Source: Cladorhizidae sp. MBARI D1340-BT2
Taxonomy: Eukaryota; Porifera; Demospongiae; Poecilosclerida; Cladorhizidae
Length of the DNA: 64,000 nucleotides
NCBI GenBank assembly: GCA_028752905.1
Contig: JAQNBH010000002.1
Location: 26,581,932 to 26,645,931, forward strand
Direction of reading: 5' to 3'
Part shown: piece after piece, positions 26,156 through 39,584 of the stretch
How positions within the stretch are numbered: the first letter of the stretch is position 1
How the letters are laid out: the number at the start of each line of letters is the position of its first letter
The notes under the pieces: generated by a model
What the model was told of the DNA's origin: nothing
The model's database searches: none
Seen by the model: the letters and a program-made list of their open reading frames with translations, nothing else
Position numbers and translations under genes: made by a program

Positions 26156-26661
26156 AGCTTCGTAGATTATCCACACTTCACTGAATAGACTTGATGTATA
26201 GCTATTAAGATAGGACTCTCTAAGTGCTCTCTCTTGATACCTAACATCCATATATTCTGCACACTTCACTGTAATGGACTTGCAAGATAGGTATCTCTCA
26301 GTGTTCTCTATCTTGAGCTAAACATGTTAGCTTCATAGATTCTCCACACTTCACTGAATAGACTTGATATATAGTTCTAAAGGTAGGCCTCTCTCTGTTC
26401 TCTCTCTTGATACCAAACATCCGTATATTCCGCATACTTCACAGTAATGGACTTGATAGAATCACAAGATAGGTTTCTCTCTGCTCTCTCTTGATGCTAA
26501 ATAGATTCTCCACACTTCACTGAATAAACTTGATATATAGCTATTAAGATAGGTCTCTCTCTGTGCTCTCTGTTGATATCAAACATCCATAATATTCTGC
26601 AAACTTTACTGTAATGGACTTGATATGATTCGAATGATAGGTTTCATTATGTGTTCTCTAT
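26156..26661 (+). repeat. B block, 506 bp
   Basis: Ends the 45-monomer A array. Markers are 'ttgatgtatag' and 'gatacctaac' around b1/b2, 'atagttctaaag' in b3 and 'ctgcaaac' in b6. Confidence 0.95.
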
Positions 26662-28676
26662 CTTGATATTTGCCCTAATTTGGTCTATATGTTTCTCATT
26701 TCCCCCCCGAAAATCTTGTTTTTTTGCCGTGAAGCTCATAACATTTCTACACTTTACCCAAAAAAGATAATATTTATATTACAGGATAGCTCTTCTAATT
26801 ATCTGTCTTTTGTACGTGCCAAAATTTTAAGTACTCTAAGTATTAGCAAGTTATGCTGATTTGAAGTGGTAAGGTTTGGGATTTTTCCTGGCGTTTTCCA
26901 GTTGCCAAAGCGGTGGCCTGCCAGTGAAAAACCACTACATTTATTGATAATCTGTTCACATGTTGCAGATAAGGGCCTTCTCTATCAGTTGACAAAATCT
27001 GGGACTTTGGTCTTGTTAATTAGGGCAGTTATGAATTGTACTCTTACTTGATGCTAAACATGTTCTTGATATTTGCCCTAATTTGGTCTATATGTTTCTC
27101 ATTTTCCCCCCGAAAATCTTGTTTTTTTGCCGTGAAGCTCATAACTTTTCTACACTTTATCCAAAAAAGATAATTTTTATATCACCGGATAGCCCTTCTA
27201 ATTATCTGTCTTTTGTACGTGCCAAAATGTTGAGTACTCTAAGTATTAGGAAGTTATGGTGATTTGAAGTGGTAAGGTTTGGGATTTTTCCTGGCGTTTT
27301 CCAGTTGCCAAAGCGGTGGCCTGCCAGTGAAAAACCACTACATTTATTGATAATCTGTTCACATGTTGCAGATAAGGGCCTTCTCTATCAGTTGACAAAA
27401 TCTGGGACTTTGATCTTGTTAATTAGGGCAGTTATGAATTGTACTCTTACTTGATGCTAAACATGTTCTTGATATTTGCCCTAATTTGGTCTATATGTTT
27501 CTCATTTTCCCCCCGAAAATCTTGTTTTTTTGCCGTGAAGCTCATAACTTTTCTACACTTTACCCAAAAAAGATAATTTTTATATCACCGGATAGCCCTT
27601 CTAATTATCTGTCTTTTGTACGTGCCAAAATGTTGAGTACTCTAAGTATTAGGAAGTTATGGTGATTTGAAGTGGTAAGGTTTGGGATTTTTCCTGGCGT
27701 TTTCCAGTTGCCAAAGCGGTGGCCTGCCAGTGAAAAACCACTACATTTATTGATAATCTGTTCACATGTTGCAGATAAGGGCCTTCTCTATCAGTTGACA
27801 AAATCTGGGACTTTGGTCTTGTTAATTAGGGCAGTTATGAATTGTACTCTTACTTGATGCTAAACATGTTCTTGATATTTGCCCTAATTTGGTCTATATG
27901 TTTCTCATTTTCCCCCCGAAAATCTTGTTTTTTTGCCGTGAAGCTCATAACTTTTTTACACTTTACCCAAAAAAGATAATTTTTATATCACCGGATAGCT
28001 CTTCTAATTATCTGTCTTTTGTACGTGCCAAAATTTTGAGTACTCTAAGTATTAGCAAGTTATGGTGATTTGAAGTGGTAAGGTTTGGGATTTTTCCTGG
28101 CGTTTTCCAGTTGCCAAAGCGGTAGCCTGCCAGTGAAAAACCACTACATTTATTGATAATCTGTTCACATGTTGCAGATAAGGGCCTTCTCTATCAGTTG
28201 ACAAAATCTGGGACTTTGGTCTTGTTAATTAGGGCAGTTATGAATTGTACTCTTACTTGATGCTAAACATGTTCTTGATATTTGCCCTAATTTGGTCTAT
28301 ATGTTTCTCATTTTCCCCCCGAAAATCTTGTTTTTTTGCCGTGAAGCTCATAACTTTTCTACACTTTACCCAAAAAAGATAATTTTTATATCACCGGATA
28401 GCCCTTCTAATTATCTGTCTTTTGTACGTGCCAAAATTTTAAGTACTCTAAGTATTAGGAAGTTATGATGATTTGAAGTGGTAAGGTTTGTGATTTTTCC
28501 TGGCGTTTTCCAGTTGCCAAAGCGGTGGCCTGCCAGTGAAAAACCACTACATTTATTGATAATCTGTTCACATGTTGCAGATAAGGGCCTTCTCTATCAG
28601 TTGACAAAATCTGGGACTTTGGTCTTGTTAATTAGGGCAGTTATGAATTGTACTCTTACTTGATGCTAAACATGTT
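26662..28676 (+). repeat. A run, 5 monomers
   Basis: Monomers start at 26662, 27065, 27468, 27871 and 28274, each 403 bp. The first has 'atattacagg'. The second has 'tttgatcttg'. The fourth has 'cggtagcctg', the only copy with that change. Confidence 0.95.
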
Positions 28677-29182
28677 AGCTTCGTAGATTATCCACACTTC
28701 ACTGAATAGACTTGATGTATAGCTATTAAGATAGGACTCTCTAAGTGCTCTCTCTTGATACCAAACATCCATATATTCTGCACACTTCACTGTAATGGAC
28801 TTGCAAGATAGGTATCTCTCAGTGTTCTCTATCTTAAGCTAAACATGTTAGCTTCATAGATTCTCCACACTTCACTGAATAGACTTGATATATAGCTCTA
28901 AAGGTAGGCCTCTCTCTGTTCTCTCTCTTGATACCAAACATCCGTATATTCCGCATACTTCACAGTAATGGACTTGATAGAATCACAAGATAGGTTTCTC
29001 TCTGCTCTCTCTTGATGCTAAATAGATTCTCCACACTTCACTGAATAAACTTGATATATAGCTATTAAGATAGGTCTCTCTCTGTGCTCTCTGTTGATAT
29101 CAAACATCCATAATATTCTGCACATTTTACTGTAATGGACTTGATATGATTCGAATGATAGGTTTCATTATGTGTTCTCTAT
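28677..29182 (+). repeat. B block, 506 bp
   Basis: Full block with 'ttgatgtatag' in b1, 'cttaagcta' at b2/b3 (as in the 493-bp blocks but without their deletion) and 'gcacattttac' in b6 (as in 2876-3381). It therefore combines markers of both left-hand B types. Confidence 0.95.
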
Positions 29183-32006
29183 CTTGATATTTGCCCTAAT
29201 TTGGTCTATATGTTTCTCATTTTCCCCCCGAAAATCTTGTTTTTTTGCCGTGAAGCTCATAACATTTCTACACTTTACCCAAAAAAGATAATTATTTTTT
29301 ATATCACCGGATAGCTCTTCTAATTATCTGTCTTTTGTACGTGCCAAAATTTTGAGTACTCTAAGTATTAAGAAGTTATGATGATTTGAAGTGGTAAGGT
29401 TTGGGATTTTTCCTGGCGTTTTCCAGTTGCCAAAGCGGTGGCCTGCCAGTGAAAAACCACTACATTTATTGATAATCTGTTCACATGTTGCAGATAAGGG
29501 CCTTCTCTATCAGTTGACAAAATCTGGGACTTTGGTCTTGTTAATTAGGGCAGTTATGAATTGTACTCTTACTTGATGCTAAACATGTTCTTGATATTTG
29601 CCCTAATTTGGTCTATATGTTTCTCATTTCCCCCCCGAAAATCTTGTTTTTTTGCCGTGAAGCTCATAACTATTCTACACTTTACCCCAAAAAGATAATT
29701 TTTATATCAGCCGATAGCCCTTCTAATTATCTGCCTTTTGTACTTGCCAAAATGTTGAGTACTCTAAGTATTAGGAAGTTATGATGATTTGAAGTGGTAA
29801 GGTTTGTGATTTTTCCTGGCGTTTTCCAGTTGCCAAAGCGGTGGCCTGCCAGTGAAAAACCACTACATTTATTGATAATCTGTTCACATGTTGCAGATAA
29901 GGGCCTTCTCTATCAGTTGACAAAATCTGGGACTTTGGTCTTGTTAATTAGGGCAGTTATGAATTGTATTCTTACTTGATGCTAAACATGTTCTTGATAT
30001 TTGCCCTAATTTGGTCTATATGTTTCTCATTTCCCCCCCGAAAATCTTGTTTTTTTGCCGTGAAGCTCATAACTTTTCTACACTTTACCCAAAAAAGATA
30101 ATTTTATATCACCGGATAGCTCTTCTAATTATCTGTCTTTTGTACGTGCCAAAATTTTGAGTACTCTAAGTATTAGCAAGTTATGGTGATTTGATGTGAT
30201 AAGGTTTGGGATTTTTCCTGGCGTTTTCCAGTTGCCAAAGCGGTGGCCTGCCAGTGAAAAACCACTACATTTATTGATAATCTGTTCACATGTTGCAGAT
30301 AAGGGCCTTCTCTATCAGTTGACAAAATCTGGGACTTTGGTCTTGTTAATTAGGGCAGTTATGAATTGTACTCTTACTTGATGCTAAACATGTTCTTGAT
30401 ATTTGCCCTAATTTGGTCTATATGTTTCTCATTTTCCCCCCGAAAATCTTGTTTTTTTGCCGTGAAGCTCATAACTTTTCTACACTTTATCCAAAAAAGA
30501 TAATTTATATATCACCGGATAGCCCTTCTAATTATCTGTCTTTTGTACGTGCCAAAATGTTGAGTACTCTAAGTATTAGGAAGTTATGGTGATTTGAAGT
30601 GGTAAGGTTTGGGATTTTTCCTGGCGTTTTCCAGTTGCCAAAGCGGTGGCCTGCCAGTGAAAAACCACTACATTTATTGATAATCTGTTCACATGTTGCA
30701 GATAAGGGCCTTCTCTATCAGTTGACAAAATCTGGGACTTTGGTCTTGTTAATTAGGGCAGTTATGAATTGTACTCTTACTTGATGCTAAACATGTTCTT
30801 GATATTTGCCCTAATTTGGTCTATATGTTTCTCATTTCCCCCCCGAAAATCTTGTTTTTTTGCCGTGAAGCTCATAACTTTTCTACACTTTACCCAAAAA
30901 AGATAATTTTTATATCACCGGATAGCCCTTCTAATTATCTGTCTTTTGTACGTGCCAAAATGTTGAGTACTCTAAGTATTAGGAAGTTATGGTGATTTGA
31001 AGTGGTAAGGTTTGGGATTTTTCCTGGCGTTTTCCAGTTGCCAAAGCGGTGGCCTGCCAGTGAAAAACCACTACATTTATTGATAATCTGTTCACATGTT
31101 GCAGATAAGGGCCTTCTCTATCAGTTGACAAAATCTGGAACTTTGGTCTTGTTAATTAGGGCAGTTATGAATTGTACTCTTACTTGATGCTAAACATGTT
31201 CTTGATATTTGCCCTAATTTGGTCTATATGTTTCTCATTTCCCCCCCGAAAATCTTGTTTTTTTGCCGTGAAGCTCATAACTTTGCTACACTTTACCCCA
31301 AAAAGATAATTTTTATATCACCGGATAGCTCTTCTAATTATCTGTCTTTTGTACGTGCCAAAATTTTGAGTACTCTAAGTATTAGCAAGTTATGGTGATT
31401 TGAAGTGGTAAGGTTTGTGATTTTTCCTGGCGTTTTCCAGTTGCCAAAGCGGTGGCCTGCCAGTGAAAAACCACTACATTTATTGATAATCTGTTCACAT
31501 GTTGCAGATAAGGGCCTTCTCTATCAGTTGACAAAATCTGGGACTTTGGTCTTGTTAATTAGGGCAGTTATGAATTGTACTCTTACTTGATGCTAAACAT
31601 GTTCTTGATATTTGCCCTAATTTGGCCTATATGTTTCTCATTTTCCCCCCGAAAATCTTGTTTTTTTGCCGTGAAGCTCATAACATTTCTACACTTTACC
31701 AAAAAAAGATAATTTTTATATCACCGGATAGCCCTTCTAATTATCTGTATTTTGTACGTGCCAAAATTTTGAGTACTCTAAGTATTAGGAAGTTATGATG
31801 ATTTGAAGTGGTAAGGTTTGTGATTTTTCCTGGCGTTTTCCAGTTGCCAAAGCGGTGGCCTGCCAGTGAAAAACCACTACATTTATTGATAATCTGTTCA
31901 CATGTTGCAGATAAGGGCCTTCTCTATCAGTTGACAAAATCTGGGACTTTGGTCTTGTTAATTAGGGCAGTTATGAATTGTACTCTTACTTGATGCTAAA
32001 CATGTT
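29183..32006 (+). repeat. A run, 7 monomers
   Basis: Monomers are 29183-29589 (407 bp, 'aattattttttat'), 29590-29992, 29993-30394 (402 bp, 'gataattttatatc'), 30395-30797, 30798-31200, 31201-31603 and 31604-32006. The second has 'atcagccg' and 'gtattcttac'. The third has 'gatgtgataagg'. The sixth has 'tttgctac'. Confidence 0.95.
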
Positions 32007-32510
32007 AGCTTCGTAGATTATCCACACTTCACTGAATAGACTTGATGTATAGCTATTAAGATAGGACTCTCTAAGTGCTCTCTCTTGATACCAAACATCC
32101 ATATATTATGCACACTTCACTGTAATGGACTTGCAAGAGAGGTATCTCTGTGTTCTCTATCTTGAGCTAAACATGTTAGCTTCATAGATTCTCCACACTT
32201 CACTGAATAGACTTGATATATAGCTCTAAAGGTAGGCCTCTCTCTGTTCTCTCTCTTGATACCAAACATCCGTATATTCCGCATACTTCACAGTAATGGA
32301 CTTGATAGAATCACAAGATAGGTTTCTCTCTGCTCTCTCTTGATGCTAAATAGATTCTCCACACTTCACTGAATAAATTTGATATATAGCTATTAAGATA
32401 GGTCTCTCTCTGTGCTCTCTGTTGATATCAAACATCCATAATATTCTGCACACTTTACTGTAATGGACTTGATATGATTCGAATGATAGGTTTCATTATG
32501 TGTTCTCTAT
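32007..32510 (+). repeat. B block, 504 bp
   Basis: Lacks two bases in b2 ('tatctctgtgttc' instead of 'tatctctcagtgttc'). Also has 'tattatgcac', 'gcaagagagg' and 'aataaatttg'. The 2-base deletion recurs in one half-unit of each 1,016-bp block downstream. Confidence 0.94.
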
Positions 32511-34122
32511 CTTGATATTTGCCCTAATTTGGTCTATATGTTTATCATTTTCCCCCCGAAAATCTTTTTTTTTTGCCGTGAAGCTCATAACATTTCTACA
32601 CTTTACCCAAAAAAGATAATATTTATATCACCGGATAGCCCTTCTAATTATCTGTCTTTTGTACTTGCCAAAATGTTGAGTACTCTAAGTATTAAGAAGT
32701 TATGATGATTTGAAGTGGTAAGGTTTGTGATTTTTCCTGGCGTTTTCCAGTTGCCAAAGCGGTGGCCTGCCAGTGAAAAACCACTACATTTATTGATAAT
32801 CTGTTCACATGTTGCAGATAAGGGCCTTCTCTATCAGTTGACAAAATCTGGGACTTTGGTCTTGTTAATTAGGGCAGTTATGAATTGTATTCTTACTTGA
32901 TGCTAAACATGTTCTTGATATTTGCCCTAATTTGGTCTATATGTTTCTCATTTTCCCCCCGAAAATCTTGTTTTTTTGCCGTGAAGCTCATAACTTTTCT
33001 ACACTTTATCCAAAAAAGATAATTTTTATATCACCGGATAGCCCTTCTAATTATCTGTCTTTTGTACGTGCCAAAATGTTGAGTACTCTAAGTATTAGGA
33101 AGTTATGGTGATTTGAAGTGGTAAGGTTTGGGATTTTTCCTGGCGTTTTCCAGTTGCCAAAGCGGTGACCTGCCAGTGAAAAACCACTACATTTATTGAT
33201 AATCTGTTCACATGTTGCAGATAAGGGCCTTCTCTATCAGTTGACAAAATCTGGGACTTTGGTCTTGTTAATTAGGGCAGTTATGAATTGTACTCTTACT
33301 TGATGCTAAACATGTTCTTGATATTTGCCCTAATTTGGTCTATATGTTTCTCATTTTCCCCCCGAAAATCTTGTTTTTTTGCCGTGAAGCTCATAACTCT
33401 GCTACACTTTACCCAAAAAAGATAATTTTTATATCATCGGATAGCTCTTCTAATTATCTGTCTTTTGTACGTGCCAAAATTTTGAGTACTCTAAGTATTA
33501 GCAAGTTATGGTGATTTGAAGTGGTAAGGTTTGGGATTTTTCCTGGCGTTTTCCAGTTGCCAAAGCGGTGGCCTGCCAGTGAAAATACAATACATTTATT
33601 GATAATCTGTTCACATGTTGCAGATAAGGGCCTTCTCTATCAGTTGACAAAATCTGGGACTTTGGTCTTGTTAATTAGGGCAGTTATGAATTGTACTCTT
33701 ACTTGATGCTAAACATGTTCTTGATATTTGCCCTAATTTGGTCTATATGTTTCTCAATTCCCCCCCGAAAATCTTGTTTTTTTGCCGTGAAGCTCATAAC
33801 TATTCTACACTTTACCCCCAAAATATAATTTTTATATCACGGGAAAGCCCTTCTAATTATCTGTCTTTTGTACGTGCCAAAGTTTTGAGTACTCTAAGTA
33901 TTAGGAAGTTATGATGATTTGAAGTGGTAAGGTTTGTGATTTTTCCTGGCGTTTTCCAGTTGGCAAAGCGGTGGCCTGCCAGTGAAAAACCACTACATTT
34001 ATTGATAATCTGTACACATGTTGCAGATAAGGGCCTTCTCTATCAGTTGACAAAATCTGGGACTTTGGTGTTGTTAATTACGGCAGTTATGAATTGTACT
34101 CTTACTTGATGCTAAACATGTT
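32511..34122 (+). repeat. A run, 4 monomers
   Basis: Monomers start at 32511, 32914, 33317 and 33720. Markers in order: a 10-base T run with 'acttgcc' and 'aagaag'; 'ggtgacc'; 'ctctgctac' with the cluster 'gaaaatacaatac'; 'cacgggaaagccc' with 'ctgtacacat', 'ggtgttg' and 'attacggc'. This order recurs 4,956 bp downstream. Confidence 0.95.
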
Positions 34123-34628
34123 AGCTTCGTAGATTATCCACACTTCACTGAATAGACTTGTTATACAGCTATTAAGATAGGACTCTCCAAGTGCTCTCTC
34201 TTGATACCAAACATCCATATATTCTGCACACTTCACTGTAATGGACTTGCAAGATAGGTATCTCTCAGTGTTCTCTATCTTGAGCTAAACAATTTAGCTT
34301 CATAGATTCTCCACACTTCACTGAATAGACTTGATATATAGCTCTAAAGGTAGGCCTCTCTCTGTTCTCTCTCTTGATACCAAACATCCGTATATTCCGC
34401 ATACTTCACAGTAATGGACTTGATAGAATCACAAGATAGGTTTCTCTCTGCTCTCTCTTGATGCTAAATAGATTCTCCACACTTCACTGAATAAACTTGA
34501 TATATAGCTATTAAGATAGGTCTCTCTCTGTGCTCTCTGTTGATATCAAACATCCATAATATTCTGCACACTTTACTGTAATGGACTTGATATGATTCGA
34601 ATGATAGGTTTCATTATGTGTTCTCTAT
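34123..34628 (+). repeat. B block, 506 bp
   Basis: First block with the b3 allele 'aaacaattta' in place of 'aaacatgtta'. This allele then alternates with the older one through the right half of the window. Confidence 0.94.
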
Positions 34629-35031
34629 CTTGATATTTGCCCTAATTTGGTCTATATGTTTCTCATTTTCCCCCCGAAAATCTTGTTTTTTTGCCGTGAA
34701 GCTCATAACTTTTCTACACTTTATCCAAAAAAGATAATTTTTATATCACCGGATAGCTCTTCTAATTATCTGTCTTTTGTACGTGCCAAAATTTTGAGTA
34801 CTCTAAGTATTAGCAAGTTATGGTGATTTGAAGTGGTAAGGTTTGGGATTTTTCCTGGCGTTTTCCAGTTGCCAAAGCGGTGGCCTGCCAGTGAAAAACC
34901 ACTACATTTATTGATAATCTGTTCACATGTTGCAGATAAGGGCCTTCTCTATCAGTTGACAAAATCTGGGACTTTGGTGTTGTTAATTAGGGCAGTTATG
35001 AATTGTACTCTTACTTGATGCTAAACATGTT
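34629..35031 (+). repeat. A monomer, single
   Basis: Has 'ctttatcc', 'accggatagctc', 'attttgag', 'agcaag' and 'tggtgttg'. First single A monomer between two B blocks in the window. Confidence 0.95.
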
Positions 35032-36047
35032 AGCTTCGTAGATTATCCACACTTCACTGAATAGACTTGTTATACAGCTATTAAGATAGGACTCTCCAAG
35101 TGCTCTCTCTTGATACCAAACATCCATATATTCTGCACACTTCACTGTAATGGACTTGCAAGATAGGTATCTCTCAGTGTTCTCTATCTTGAGCTAAACA
35201 ATTTAGCTTCATAGATTCTCCACACTTCACTGAATAGACTTGATATATAGCTCTAAAGGTAGGCCTCTCTCTGTTCTCTCTCTTGATACCAAACATCCGT
35301 ATATTCCGCATACTTCACAGTAATGGACTTGATAGAATCACAAGATAGGTTTCTCTCTGCTCTCTCTTGATGCTAAATAGATTCTCCACACTTCACTAAA
35401 TAAACTTGATATATAGCTATTAAGATAGGTCTCTCTCTGTGCTCTCTCTTGATACCAAACATCCATATATTCTGCACACTTCACTGTAATGGACTTGCAA
35501 GATAGGTATCTCTCAGTGTTCTCTATCTTGAGCTAAACAATTTAGCTTCATAGATTCTCCACACTTCACTGAATAGACTTGATGTATAGCTATTAAGATA
35601 GGACTCTCTAAGTGCTCTCTCTTGATACCAAACATCCATATATTCTGCACACTTCACTGTAATGGACTTGCAAGATAGGTATCTCTGTGTTCTCTATCTT
35701 GAGCTAAACATGTTAGCTTCATAGATTCTCCACACTTCACTGAATAGACTTGATATATAGCTCTAAAGGTAGGCCTCTCTCTGTTCTCTCTCTTGATACC
35801 AAACATCCGTATATTCCGCATACTTCACAGTAATGGACTTGATAGAATCACAAGATAGGTTTCTCTCTGCTCTCTCTTGATGCTAAATAGATTCTCCACA
35901 CTTCACTGAATAAACTTGATATATAGCTATTAAGATAGGTCTCTCTCTGTGCTCTCTGTTGATATCAAACATCCATAATATTCTGCACAATTTACTGTAA
36001 TGGACTTGATATGATTCGAATGATAGGTTTCATTATGTGTTCTCTAT
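35032..36047 (+). repeat. Expanded B block, 1,016 bp
   Basis: Half-unit order is b1 b2 b3 b4 b5 / b2 b3-b1 hybrid / b2 b3 b4 b5 b6. The first switch is at 'gtgctctctcttgatacc', where b5 passes into b2 instead of b6. The second is a b3 start joined to a b1 end ('ttgatgtatag'). The extra 510 bp is 339 + 171. The first b5 copy also has 'cactaaataaac', and the last b6 has 'gcacaattta'. Confidence 0.93.
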
Positions 36048-36450
36048 CTTGATATTTGCCCTAATTTGGTCTATATGTTTCTCATTTTCCCCCCGAAAAT
36101 CTTTTTTTTTTGCCGTGAAGCTCATAACATTTCTACACTTTACCCAAAAAAGATAATATTTATATCACCGGATAGCCCTTCTAATTATCTGTCTTTTGTA
36201 CTTGCCAAAATGTTGAGTACTCTAAGTATTAAGAAGTTATAATGATTTGAAGTGGTAAGGTTTGTGATTTTTCCTGGCGTTTTCCAGTTGCCAAAGCGGT
36301 GGCCTGCCAGTGAAAAACCACTACATTTATTGATAATCTGTTCACATGTTGCAGATAAGGGCCTTCTCTATCAGTTGACAAAATCTGGGACTTTGGTGTT
36401 GTTAATTAGGGCAGTTATGAATTGTACTCTTACTTGATGCTAAACATGTT
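36048..36450 (+). repeat. A monomer, single
   Basis: Marked by a 10-base T run, 'aacatttct', 'gataatattt', 'acttgcc', 'atgttgag', 'aagaagttataatg' and 'ggtgttg'. Its front matches the monomer at 37467; its 'ggtgttg' tail matches the one at 34629, consistent with a duplication breakpoint inside A. Confidence 0.94.
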
Positions 36451-37466
36451 AGCTTCGTAGATTATCCACACTTCACTGAATAGACTTGTTATACAGCTAT
36501 TAAGATAGGACTCTCCAAGTGCTCTCTCTTGATACCAAACATCCATATATTCTGCACACTTCACTGTAATGGACTTGCAAGATAGGTATCTCTCAGTGTT
36601 CTCTATCTTGAGCTAAACAATTTAGCTTCATAGATTCTCCACACTTCACTGAATAGACTTGATATATAGCTCTAAAGGTAGGCCTCTCTCTGTTCTCTCT
36701 CTTGATACCAAACATCCGTATATTCCGCATACTTCACAGTAATGGACTTGATAGAATCACAAGATAGGTTTCTCTCTGCTCTCTCTTGATGCTAAATAGA
36801 TTCTCCACACTTCACTAAATAAACTTGATATATAGCTATTAAGATAGGTCTCTCTCTGTGCTCTCTCTTGATACCAAACATCCATATATTCTGCACACTT
36901 CACTGTAATGGACTTGCAAGATAGGTATCTCTCAGTGTTCTCTATCTTGAGCTAAACAATTTAGCTTCATAGATTCTCCACACTTCACTGAATAGACTTG
37001 ATGTATAGCTATTAAGATAGGACTCTCTAAGTGCTCTCTCTTGATACCAAACATCCATATATTCTGCACACTTCACTGTAATGGACTTGCAAGATAGGTA
37101 TCTCTGTGTTCTCTATCTTGAGCTAAACATGTTAGCTTCATAGATTCTCCACACTTCACTGAATAGACTTGATATATAGCTCTAAAGGTAGGCCTCTCTC
37201 TGTTCTCTCTCTTGATACCAAACATCCGTATATTCCGCATACTTCACAGTAATGGACTTGATAGAATCACAAGATAGGTTTCTCTCTGCTCTCTCTTGAT
37301 GCTAAATAGATTCTCCACACTTCACTGAATAAACTTGATATATAGCTATTAAGATAGGTCTCTCTCTGTGCTCTCTGTTGATATCAAACATCCATAATAT
37401 TCTGCACACTTTACTGTAATGGACTTGATATGATTCGAATGATAGGTTTCATTATGTGTTCTCTAT
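36451..37466 (+). repeat. Expanded B block, 1,016 bp (second copy)
   Basis: Same half-unit order as 35032-36047, at an offset of 1,419 bp, including 'cactaaataaac' and the b3-b1 hybrid. It differs at least at 'gcacacttta' in b6. Confidence 0.94.
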
Positions 37467-39078
37467 CTTGATATTTGCCCTAATTTGGTCTATATGTTTC
37501 TCATTTTCCCCCCGAAAATCTTTTTTTTTTGCCGTGAAGCTCATAACATTTCTACACTTTACCCAAAAAAGATAATATTTATATCACCGGATAGCCCTTC
37601 TAATTATCTGTCTTTTGTACTTGCCAAAATGTTGAGTACTCTAAGTATTAAGAAGTTATAATGATTTGAAGTGGTAAGGTTTGTGATTTTTCCTGGCGTT
37701 TTCCAGTTGCCAAAGCGGTGGCCTGCCAGTGAAAAACCACTACATTTATTGATAATCTATTCACATGTTGCAGATAAGGGCCTTCTCTATCAGTTGACAA
37801 AATCTGGGACTTTGGTCTTGTTAATTAGGGCAGTTATGAATTGTACTCTTACTTGATGCTAAACATGTTCTTGATATTTGCCCTAATTTGGTCTATATGT
37901 TTCTCATTTTCCCCCCGAAAATCTTTTTTTTTTGCCGTAAAGCTCATAACTTTTCTACACTTTATCCAAAAAAGATAATTTTTATATCACCGGATAGCCC
38001 TTCTAATTATCTGTCTTTTGTACGTGCCAAAATGTTGAGTACTCTAAGTATTAGGAAGTTATGATGATTTGAAGTGGTAAGGTTTGGGATTTTTCCTGGC
38101 GTTTTCCAGTTGCCAAAGCGGTGACCTGCCAGTGAAAAACCACTACATTTATTGATAATCTGTTCACATGTTGCAGATAAGGGCCTTCTCTATCAGTTGA
38201 CAAAATCTGGGACTTTGGTCTTGTTAATTAGGGCAGTTATGAATTGTACTCTTACTTGATGCTAAACATGTTCTTGATATTTGCCCTAATTTGGTCTATA
38301 TGTTTCTCATTTTCCCCCCGAAAATCTTGTTTTTTTGCCGTGAAGCTCATAACTTTGCTACACTTTACCTAAAAAAGATAATTTTTATATCACCGGATAG
38401 CTCTTCTAATTATCTGTCTTTTGTACGTGCCAAAATTTTGAGTACTCTAAGTATTAGCAAGTTATGGTGATTTGAAGTGGTAAGGTTTGGGATTTTTCCT
38501 GGCGTTTTCCAGTTGCCAAAGCGGTGGCCTGCCAGTGAAAAACCACTACATTTATTGATAATCTGTTCACATGTTGCAGATAAGGGCCTTCTCTATCAGT
38601 TGACAAAATCTGGGACTTTGGTCTTGTTAATTAGGGCAGTTATGAATTGTACTCTTACTTGATGCTAAACATGTTCTTGATATTTGCCCTAATTTGGTCT
38701 ATATGTTTCTCATTTCCCCCCCGAAAATCTTGTTTTTTTGCCGTGAAGCTCATAACTATTCTAAACTTTATCCCCAAAATATAATTTTTATATCACGGGA
38801 AAGCCCTTCTAATTATCTGTCTTTTGTACGTACCAAAGTTTTGAGTACTATAAGTATTAGGAAGTTATGATGATTTGAAGTGGTAAGGTTTGTGATTTTT
38901 CCTGGCGTTTTCCAGTTGCCAAAGCGGTGGCCTGCCAGTGAAAAACCACTACATTTATTGATAATCTGTACACATGTTGCAGATAAGGGCCTTCTCTATC
39001 AGTTGACAAAATCTGGGACTTTGGTGTTGTTAATTACGGCAGTTATGAATTGTACTCTTACTTGATGCTAAACATGTT
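37467..39078 (+). repeat. A run, 4 monomers
   Basis: Monomers start at 37467, 37870, 38273 and 38676. They repeat the order of 32511-34122 (10-T variant, 'ggtgacc' variant, 'tttgctac' variant, 'cacggg' variant). Private changes include 'aatctattc', 'gccgtaaagc', 'attctaaac' and 'actataag'. Confidence 0.95.
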
Positions 39079-39584
39079 AGCTTCGTAGATTATCCACACT
39101 TCACTGAATAGACTTGTTATACAGCTATTAAGATAGGACTCTCCAAGTGCTCTCTCTTGATACCAAACATCCATATATTCTGCACACTTCACTGTAATGG
39201 ACTTGCAAGATAGGTATCTCTCAGTGTTCTCTATCTTGAGCTAAACAATTTAGCTTCATAGATTCTCCACACTTCACTGAATAGACTTGATATATAGCTC
39301 TAAAGGTAGGCCTCTCTCTGTTCTCTCTCTTGATACCAAACATCCGTATATTCCGCATACTTCACAGTAATGGACTTGATAGAATCACAAGATAGGTTTC
39401 TCTCTGCTCTCTCTTGATGCTAAATAGATTCTCCACACTTCACTGAATAAACTTGATATATAGCTATTAAGATAGGTCTCTCTCTGTGCTCTCTGTTGAT
39501 ATCAAACATCCATAATATTCTGCACACTTTACTGTAATGGACTTGATATGATTCGAATGATAGGTTTCATTATGTGTTCTCTAT
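39079..39584 (+). repeat. B block, 506 bp
   Basis: Standard block with b3 'aaacaattta'; counterpart of 34123-34628 at +4,956. A 69-codon open frame crossing its right edge starts on GTG and is not a gene. Confidence 0.95.

Larger units (their letters stand above)
34833..37670 (+). repeat. Tandem duplication, 1,419 bp x 2
   Basis: One A monomer plus one 1,016-bp B block, repeated (about 34833-36251 and 36252-37670). The phase lies inside module A: the left halves of the monomers at 34629 and 36048 differ, while their right halves and the following B blocks agree. Confidence 0.92.
32511..39584 (+). repeat. 2,118-bp segment present twice (spacing 4,956 bp)
   Basis: 32511-34628 and 37467-39584 each contain four A monomers of the same variant order plus a 506-bp B block. 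Between them lie one A, the two 1,016-bp B blocks and another A. Private substitutions in each copy show they are older than the 17.49-kb pair. Confidence 0.91.
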
